From Armillaria gallica (Eukaryota > Basidiomycota > Agaricomycetes > Agaricales > Physalacriaceae), in NCBI GenBank assembly GCA_037576215.1, contig JBANDB010000003.1:3286001-3350000 (forward strand): a stretch of DNA of 64,000 bases, in the 5' to 3' direction. The translations under genes were made by a program, and so were the position numbers. Of this stretch, positions 57,218 to 64,000 are shown piece by piece. Positions within the stretch are counted from its first letter, which is position 1. The number at the start of each line of letters is the position of its first letter. Under the pieces are notes generated by a model that did not search any database, was not told the DNA's origin, and worked only from the letters and a program-made list of their open reading frames with translations.

Positions 57218-58072
57218 GTCAGCAGCTGGAAGAGAAGCCTTGATCAGCACAGGGTAAATTCTCCGGCAACCGGTCCGATACCCGCCTCTTGTACCAACTT
57301 CCATTCCCTCGTACTATGTCGCCGACATAGCGATATCTTCGCCGAACGCATCAACTTTAACCATATATCTAAGCAATATGAAAACCTGCCACTGATGGCG
57401 ACTACGAACCTTACAGGACCTGGGCCTGTCGCCGTACAACCCTATCTCAACGGTTGATGGGATGAGACTTACCCCTACTTACCCATCACTCAGACTTTCC
57501 TTTAGTTGACTTTGAAGCTCAGGCACACCCCTCCATTTTTAAAAAAGCGACCCAGTTAGCCCTGGTCAAGTTCGCATGCATCAGTTCGAATTAATTTAGC
57601 AACCTTAAAAGGTAAACGGCGGCCGACAAATGACAGCCTGTCCTTGGTCAATCTCATCGATGGAGCTCGAAATGGAGGGAAATGGGGTGCAACATTCTCT
57701 TATCGCAAGTCCCTTTTCTCCATTGGATTTCGAAGTAGGGGTGCAAGTCAGCTGATGTTGGAAAAGAGCAACGTGGTCGCCGAGCTCAATCGCGGCATGG
57801 CCTCGTTCGATGCGGCAAGCGTGGATGAACAACAATGAACCACCGGCAAGGGGGTTGCCCACACAAAGCGGGTCCGAGCTAGATCAGACTAGTATATTAA
57901 GCCAGACTTTACGAGAAGGTGGCATAGATAAGTACTTGCATGTCTGACCAGTTCGACGTCGTCTTCTCCCCCCGTGCCGTATTAAGGACTTGCACAAGGT
58001 GGATCTCGCTGCAGCTTTGTACTTTATTCGACTAAGTTTGTGTTCTAGAATCCGATCCTTGGTTCACCGTTC
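57218..58072. other. Divergent intergenic region
   Basis: This lies between IML2 (minus) and an F-box gene (plus). Frames at 57605-57862 are open on both strands but carry no domain. Confidence 0.45.
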
Positions 58073-59629
58073 GTGATGCTTTCTTGTTTGATTCAGTGCG
58101 ACGCAATACCCTCTGGCAGGCATTGCTTGATATGTCCCTCGCGGAGCCTCTGCACGCATTACCTGCCATTCTGCGAAGAAACGGAGGTTCCAGTCAACGC
58201 CTCACGCGCCCCCTACGATTTGAACGCGTGCAACGCGGAAATCGACCGCGTACAGAATATTCTACAGAGTCTCGTGCTACACAAAGCGCGACTGCAGAGG
58301 AACAGGAACGATGCCCATACCATTGTCGGCCGGTTTCCTACAGAGATTCTCACTCTGATATTCAGGGAGGCTTGCCTTCCTCAAGATTCTGACGTCGGGG
58401 CCGCGGAGATGCTGCTTTCATCAACAGCGATGGATATATCTAGCGTCTGTCATCGCTGGCGTGCGATAGCGCTAGACATCCCTGACCTATGGGCGACCAT
58501 TTGCATAAAGTTGCCCACCGCCCCGCCGTCCCGGACTGCCGCTTTTGAGGCAGCTCTACATTTATATCTAGAGCGTTCACGATGCGCCCCACTTTCCATC
58601 CATCTATGTTCTTCCGCTGACCCATTGCATCGCATCGATATGTCCTACAAGAGTAGATTCATACTTCCCCTATGCCGAGAGTCCCACCGATGGCGACACC
58701 TGCACGTTTCCTTCATGTGCAAGCGGTTCTTCGAATTATTTCTCCAAACTGTCAATCGTACTTGCAGCGACCTTCGCCAGCTGAACGCGTTGACCATCAC
58801 GGACACGAGCGGTGACCCGAGTAGCTACTCACCTGAAGGATTCACTTCTCTTTGTGGCGTTACGAAACTCGAGTTACGTGGAAATATTATCCACATTGAG
58901 GGCTCTCCATTTGCCAAGACCCGTTCCCTTTCTGTTCAGGCCACGGGGTCAAGGCCTAACGCCCAGATTTTGGCGTCTACCATTGCTTCTGCATCGCGGC
59001 TGAAAAGCCTTACAATTTTCAGTAATATCCACAATATATACGTTGGGAATGTTCCCGCCGTCACTTCGCAACTCACTACTCTCACTCTCCATCTTTCCGG
59101 TGCTGATTACACATCTTTTGGCATACTGCTGGCCCCTCTCATTCTCCCATCACTTTCGAACTTGACACTTATTCATGCGGGTAGACATCTCGCGTCCGCT
59201 ATCCCTCTACTATTTACCTATCTCGCCGCGTTCTGCTCCAAACACTGTATCACCGACCTCACCCTCCTCCAGGTACCAATCCTAGCCCCTGATCTAGTCC
59301 TTCTCTTCGAGGAAATGACTATCCCGCTCACCGCTCTCTACATCCACGAGTCTCCAGCAGTTCGCACCATAACTCCGGTCCTCCTTCGAGGGATAATGGA
59401 TACGCTCCCGGTCCTTACTCGTCTTGGACTCATTTGGAGCGAAAATTCGGAGATCGATGAGAGCGCGGTCATGGGTCTGATCGAAATGAGGACATGGGCT
59501 ACAGGTCGTCTGAAACGTGCGACGGTCGGGAGGGGGGAGGCGCATCATAATTTGGGTCGTCGAACGAGGGAGCGTTTAAGCTTGTTGCATGAAGAAGGCT
59601 TGAAAGTATATGAGAGGGTGTTAGACTGA
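58073..59629 (+). CDS. Intronless F-box protein
   Basis: One uninterrupted frame of 518 codons, unusual in this intron-rich window. A coiled-coil heptad (ACNAEIDRVQNILQSLVLHK) precedes the F-box (VGRFPTEILTLIFREACLP, then ISSVCHRWRAIALDIPDLWATI). Leucine-rich segments follow with no clear repeat length, to about residue 490. This coil plus F-box order is the commonest F-box type in Agaricomycetes, where the family is greatly expanded. The first 40 residues are Cys-rich (MLSCLIQCD, then HCLICPSRSLC) and the true start may be a later methionine. Confidence 0.88.
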   Translation: MMLSCLIQCDAIPSGRHCLICPSRSLCTHYLPFCEETEVPVNASRAPYDLNACNAEIDRVQNILQSLVLHKARLQRNRNDAHTIVGRFPTEILTLIFREACLPQDSDVGAAEMLLSSTAMDISSVCHRWRAIALDIPDLWATICIKLPTAPPSRTAAFEAALHLYLERSRCAPLSIHLCSSADPLHRIDMSYKSRFILPLCRESHRWRHLHVSFMCKRFFELFLQTVNRTCSDLRQLNALTITDTSGDPSSYSPEGFTSLCGVTKLELRGNIIHIEGSPFAKTRSLSVQATGSRPNAQILASTIASASRLKSLTIFSNIHNIYVGNVPAVTSQLTTLTLHLSGADYTSFGILLAPLILPSLSNLTLIHAGRHLASAIPLLFTYLAAFCSKHCITDLTLLQVPILAPDLVLLFEEMTIPLTALYIHESPAVRTITPVLLRGIMDTLPVLTRLGLIWSENSEIDESAVMGLIEMRTWATGRLKRATVGRGEAHHNLGRRTRERLSLLHEEGLKVYERVLD

Positions 59630-61685
59630 ATTGGTGCTGTGATTACTTTCTTTCGTATCAAGTCATGACTGAGCCATATGAAATTTCTAGGGTCAACTCT
59701 TCGCCGAGCATCACGACCGTATTTGCGGCTACTATAAGTCGACTGAAGCCAACGGTATGTGTTTTCTTCGCCGGTACTGTATCAAGAACAAGGTATGCGT
59801 GGATGACACGGGTACGTAGAAGACTAGACAGCGTCCTATGTATGACTTGAGAAGTACAAGCTCCCCAAGATATGGAATTTAAAATTTGCAACGGCACCAT
59901 CCTGAGTAATATGGAACGGAATGGAGTTTCTTTTGTGTTGTAATAATGGCGTTCAAAGATTCAAACCCGTTTTGGGACAGCTCGACAAAAAAGAGTATGC
60001 ATTTTGCTGCGACTCTCGTTAGTCTGGCACTCAAGGCAGATCACTTTCTGCCATGAATTTTTTAGCGGAAACCGGTTGCCATGATGCGCGGTGTCATGTG
60101 ATCGTGTTGATACTGCTTAAATTTGTCTTAAATCCTTCAACTGTGAGGGGAAAAAATCTAATTCAATTCTGTTCCAGACTCAGAACAACATGCATGTTTC
60201 ATCGAGCAGCTAGGACACCGGGTCTCCATATCTGTGAAACTTCAAACAACCACGAGACGCCAAGATGGGCCTGCGTTTTTTGACCATGGATGAGATATCA
60301 GTTAGAACTAAATCGTCAGCGGCGTCGTCGTCGTCAGAGAACATTCCAACAGTCACAAAGTGCTGAAGGCGTGGAAAATTTGTGCTGGAAAAATGGGCGT
60401 CGAGGTCGCTCCAAACCGACAGACACTCGCGGGAAGCGTACTAACAATCATCTTTCCCTGAGAAAAATCGCACTGAAACCTGTATCTTCCGCAGGTTTAA
60501 AAATGTAGTGCGAGCGGTAAGGAGCACAATCGCGGAGAGGTAAGAAGGATGGCTTCTCTCCAGCGGGGCGTTAAACTCCATTACCCCCAACTGCTTGAAA
60601 TCGCTCAAAGCCTGGCATGAGATGAGAAAGCCTAGTTTCAGGATGAGATACAGGTGACTATCCATGAGTCTTGTACATACCTAGAATGCAGGTATCCTCG
60701 AGTTCATTGTCGTTCTTGGAACGATGCAAGGGAATGCAAAATTGCAGTTTTTTTAATCCTAGGTCCTACTGCGCCTAGAAATGATTTCGTGGGGACTAGA
60801 AGTTCAGCCTGGTCTTCTAAGAAGACGTGATTCCACGACACGGTTAGATCGGTGAGGCCACCGAAGTCAAAGGTACCCCCAGAAGCCACATAACAATGCA
60901 GCTCAGGCTGGAATCGTCGAAAGCGACATTGAGCAACTACGACATTGATCTCGACTCGAGACATTCGCCGATTCGAGGCTAAACAAGGACTCAAACTGCT
61001 CAAGAAGTCACGGTTAGTCTTGACGAGGTGCCAAGGCCAGAAGATGCTAGAGATATAGTTAGCATTCTAGGTTATACCACTGCGAGCGGGTCGATCCGGA
61101 GACTCTAAAGTCATGTCGCTAGTCAACTTTGATGTCGATGCCGACATTGGCTATGTATCTTGTTGATCAATGCCGGAGATGACGAGTTTCGGTGCTAATA
61201 GTAGAGAGCACAGAAGCCTCCTTTTCTTCCAGAAGATAGCCAAAGCTGCTGGCATTCCTGGTTGAGTCAGAGTGATCTGTGGTTCTACTGTTGACAGGCC
61301 AGCGACTTCAGCATCAATATTGTGCTACAGAACCATTCCAATATGCGCAAAAGGCGGATGAGTTGAGTCGACCGTTCGATCTTGGATTTGCCAAGCTTAG
61401 ACCATGGTCGTCCACCATGTCAGTTGTCCAAGCTGCCTCGACATGATCTACTCATGTTCTGGTTTACATCTCGTTTGGAGGTGAGAAGAAGTAATTACGA
61501 GCATGAATCCTTACACATTGAATTATCAGTGTATAAGCCTACTATAACGTGGTAACATATACCATCGTTGTGCATTATAGGATAAAGAAATTAGGCTAAG
61601 CGCGCGTACGGTATGTGTCGGCTCGAAGAATGTACCATCTATCAATCACGCGGGGAGGTTCATACAGTCGTCCTGTGGTTTATCC
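59630..61685. other. Stretch with an F-box-like remnant
   Basis: No intact gene is supported over 2 kb. The minus strand at 60704-61003 keeps a leucine-rich fragment described separately. Plus-strand frames at 60053-60508 have no domain. Confidence 0.4.
60704..61480 (-). pseudogene. Degenerate F-box/LRR-like gene
   Basis: The fragment FGGLTDLTVSWNHVF and a short run APKLVISGID near 61180-61260 resemble the leucine-rich part of agaricomycete F-box proteins. Frames between 61020 and 61470 are broken by stops with no splice sites that restore them, and no F-box is found upstream. I read it as decayed, perhaps copied from a gene like that at 58073. Confidence 0.3.
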
Positions 61686-63104
61686 TTAGAGGGAAATCAG
61701 TTCTAATAAAGCACGTGAAGCACCACAACTGACGCTCATTTGACCCATTTCATGATTATCATTGAATACCTCATTGAATATTACAGCAGCTGGTGCCCGT
61801 CCTCGCGTCCCATCCGCAGGCAGTGTGTCTTCTGTTGATTGAGAGATATCTCTTATCATCGTGGTCGAGAGGCTCATATCATTTGAAGACATATAGGTAT
61901 CCCGTCCACCGATAATTTGGAATCGGGAATTCAGCACCACGTAAACGGTGTTAGCATATAGCTTAGGCACGAGCAGGCCTGGAGTTACATAAGAGGTTTG
62001 ATAGGGAAGCGCAATAAAAAGGACAAAGTTGAGCAGAGCGGCAACAGCTAAAAGCAACTGATGTTATTGTTTCAACAACGGTGGATGGTGTGAAGTAAAT
62101 ACCTGTCACAGATCCCGTTTCAATAGTGAGACGAATTATCTTTGTGACCAGCATTCGAGTGCGACGGAAATTAGTAGTGCTGCGCATAAGCTACAAGATA
62201 GCGTCAACATGAATGAAGACAACCGAGTGAGAGAAAGAGCTCGCATAGTAGGTCATACAGGTAGCGATGACGATATCACATAGGGCAGCGGCTCCGCACG
62301 AAATCTGGACATGATTCAGCCGATGAACTTGGGACGTCCAGTCAGTACACACCCCGACAACGATATGCATCTTCTCGGTGTTGAGCTTAATGGTGATCCC
62401 TGCTTGGAAAGCGTAAATGCTTGTGAAGATAGATGCCACAGAATTGGTCATTGATATCTGTAAATAGATGAGCTAGAATGACGGAGAAAGAAGACAGCAA
62501 CGAACACAAATGATGAATATCGGAATGATTCGTGACTTCGACAAAATGAGGATTCGGTATGCATAGAAGCCCTGCACGACACAAGCAGCTGATCTCCTGA
62601 TAAGTAACAGAAAATGGGTAGCAAACACTCTACGCACAAACAGCGCCCATGATGGGGATAGTGAGCCAATTAAGGTTCACTCTAGTCAGAGCGTCCATGT
62701 CACCAAAGCCGTACCCGAAGGTTGCAAACATGTCGCGGGCAATAAGTATTGTTTGCACAAATTCGATGACATAGATGCCATAGACGAGATATTTTGTGAA
62801 TCGTCTGTCATTCGGAAATGCTACATAGTATAGATCTAAAAAGAATGAATTCAAAACGGTCTGCTGGAGAGTGACTCGGGGCGACGTACAGAGCTGCACA
62901 GAAAGGGTCCCGAAGAGTCCCCAGTTCAGGAGACCGGCTACGATCTAAGATATTGTTTTATGGACTGAATACACTGGTAAATGTATAATTTGACAAACGA
63001 TAGGTCCGGTCCTGGAATGAGATGACTCAGAAAACACCACTGCTCGATTCCACGAGTATAACTTACAGTTGTTCTTTCATATAACCTGCGGGGAGGGACT
63101 GCAT
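61686..63104 (-). CDS. DUF6534-type seven-helix membrane protein
   Basis: The N-terminus MQSLPAGYMKEQL is joined through a 13-base exon (62999-63011) to TGPIIVAGLLNWGLFGTLSV and QLYLYYVAFPND, the hallmark of this family. Helices follow: LVYGIYVIEFVQTILIA, NWLTIPIMGAVCACVVQGFYAYR, IIPIFIICV, CGAAALCDIVIATCMTYYLM and AVAALLNFVLFIALP. The cytoplasmic tail starts LVPKLYANTVYVVLNSRF and contains Ser/Thr stretches. A minus-strand TATATA at 63153-63158 lies about 50 bases upstream of the ATG. Introns are 63012-63066, 62945-62998, about 62840-62889 and several more. These proteins look like receptors, but no ligand is known. Confidence 0.9.
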
Positions 63105-64000
63105 GATGTGCTGGGGTTGATTTACCGATCCTGACGGTAAAGAGTTTGTAGATATATACTAAACAGCCATGTGAGAGACTCGGTCAGAATCACACCACAA
63201 AGCCGCGTCTGCCCACAAATGGCCAACGCATTAGTCCATTAAATTAGTTATGCATCAGGAAAGTGTTTTCACCCTTGGTCCTGAGTCATCGGTGAGTTAC
63301 CATCGGCAGTTGGACCTAGTAAGTACCAGTGTACATTTACGAAGACTATGGATGTCGCAATAGCTGCTACCTCTCCAGTAGCCAACATTAGACATATTCA
63401 GATATTGTAGTAAACGATAAATTGCTCCGGGAATAAACTATGAGAAGAAGGAAGGTCATAGTAGATTTACGACCCACCAATATTGGCTCATCGAGCTATT
63501 TGTGGCGGCGTCTAACCTTGTTCAATATCCGTATCGGAAGAAGACTAAGTACCCCCGTCTGCGTCATGATTCATCAGAAATGATCCTGATTTTTCATAAC
63601 ATCCGGCAATGCTGCTGGTGCGAAGACACAGGAATGCGCCCCCGGGTTGATCTGGATGGCCTTAGCGTACTTCACTGAGAACGATGCCGGAGACGTAGTA
63701 GAACCGAACCAGAGAGTGAGGCGCTTCAGAGCAACGGATCATGCGAGGCATGGAAAGAAACACTAGGATCAGCGTAGTCATATAGTTTCGATGCAACAAA
63801 GCAACAGCTTTAAGAGATGACACCGAGTGAGAAATCGGAAAGAAAAACTTTAGCAGAGGTATCGGAGAGAAGCATAGTTTTCGTGCAGTCCCGTGGACCC
63901 AAAACGATTGCACGGATTCAATGCTGATACATAAAACAAAGTGAAGGAGTGATCAATAGGCGTGGAATTGCCAGGTGTAATGAACAACTTGCATGTTTTC
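63105..64000. other. Right-edge stretch, upstream of the DUF6534 gene
   Basis: The TATA element near 63153 is supported. A minus-strand frame (63662-63913) has a segment (SLVRFYYVSGIVLS) faintly like the C-terminal part of related membrane proteins, but no complete model can be built within the window. Confidence 0.35.

Noticed and set aside
63662..63913. Minus-strand frame faintly like the end of a seven-helix protein
   Set aside because: Only one short segment resembles the family, and no upstream or downstream exons complete a model inside the window.

Overview
The window looks like nuclear DNA of an Agaricomycete (mushroom-forming basidiomycete). Genes are compact, on both strands, and cut by many introns of about 45-60 bases, including very short exons of 13-22 nt. 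Several families are typical of Agaricomycetes: DUF6534-type seven-helix proteins, F-box proteins, UstYa-like proteins, a CYSTM protein and arrestin-like proteins. I saw no transposon, CRISPR array, rRNA or tRNA. About 29 genes can be supported.

Left part (1-14.9 kb): a USP25/28-like protein whose catalytic cysteine appears replaced by alanine, serine palmitoyltransferase subunit 2 (LCB2), an unrecognised multi-exon gene, a very intron-rich AAA ATPase and the translation factor DENR/TMA22. A 1.6 kb stretch without a gene separates the last two.

Accessory block (15.1-21.2 kb): two UstYa-family (DUF3328) genes flank an alpha/beta hydrolase of the proline iminopeptidase type and a seven-helix membrane protein, all on the minus strand. 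A micro-ORF lies inside the block and a small putatively secreted protein lies beside it. UstYa proteins are known from ascomycete ribosomal-peptide pathways, so this is the best candidate in the window for an undescribed biosynthetic system. The link to a pathway is inference.

Core block (22.4-39 kb): UDP-glucose dehydrogenase, a small coiled-coil protein, the five-exon gene for the MICOS subunit MIC10 (missed by simple ORF calling) sharing a 156-base promoter with BRO1, SPT5 divergent from an F-box gene, a DJ-1-like protein, and an arrestin-like gene converging on it.

Right part (39-64 kb): a poorly resolved stretch, a CYSTM protein, a membrane-anchored septin-like P-loop protein behind a cluster of GATA sites, two tandem vWA-domain genes, a THEM6-like thioesterase, an aldehyde dehydrogenase, a secreted protein with a ricin B-type (CBM13) domain, the TPR protein IML2/TTC39, an intronless F-box protein, an F-box-like remnant and a DUF6534 seven-helix protein. 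Coordinates of spliced genes run from start to stop codon and include introns; splice sites were read by eye.
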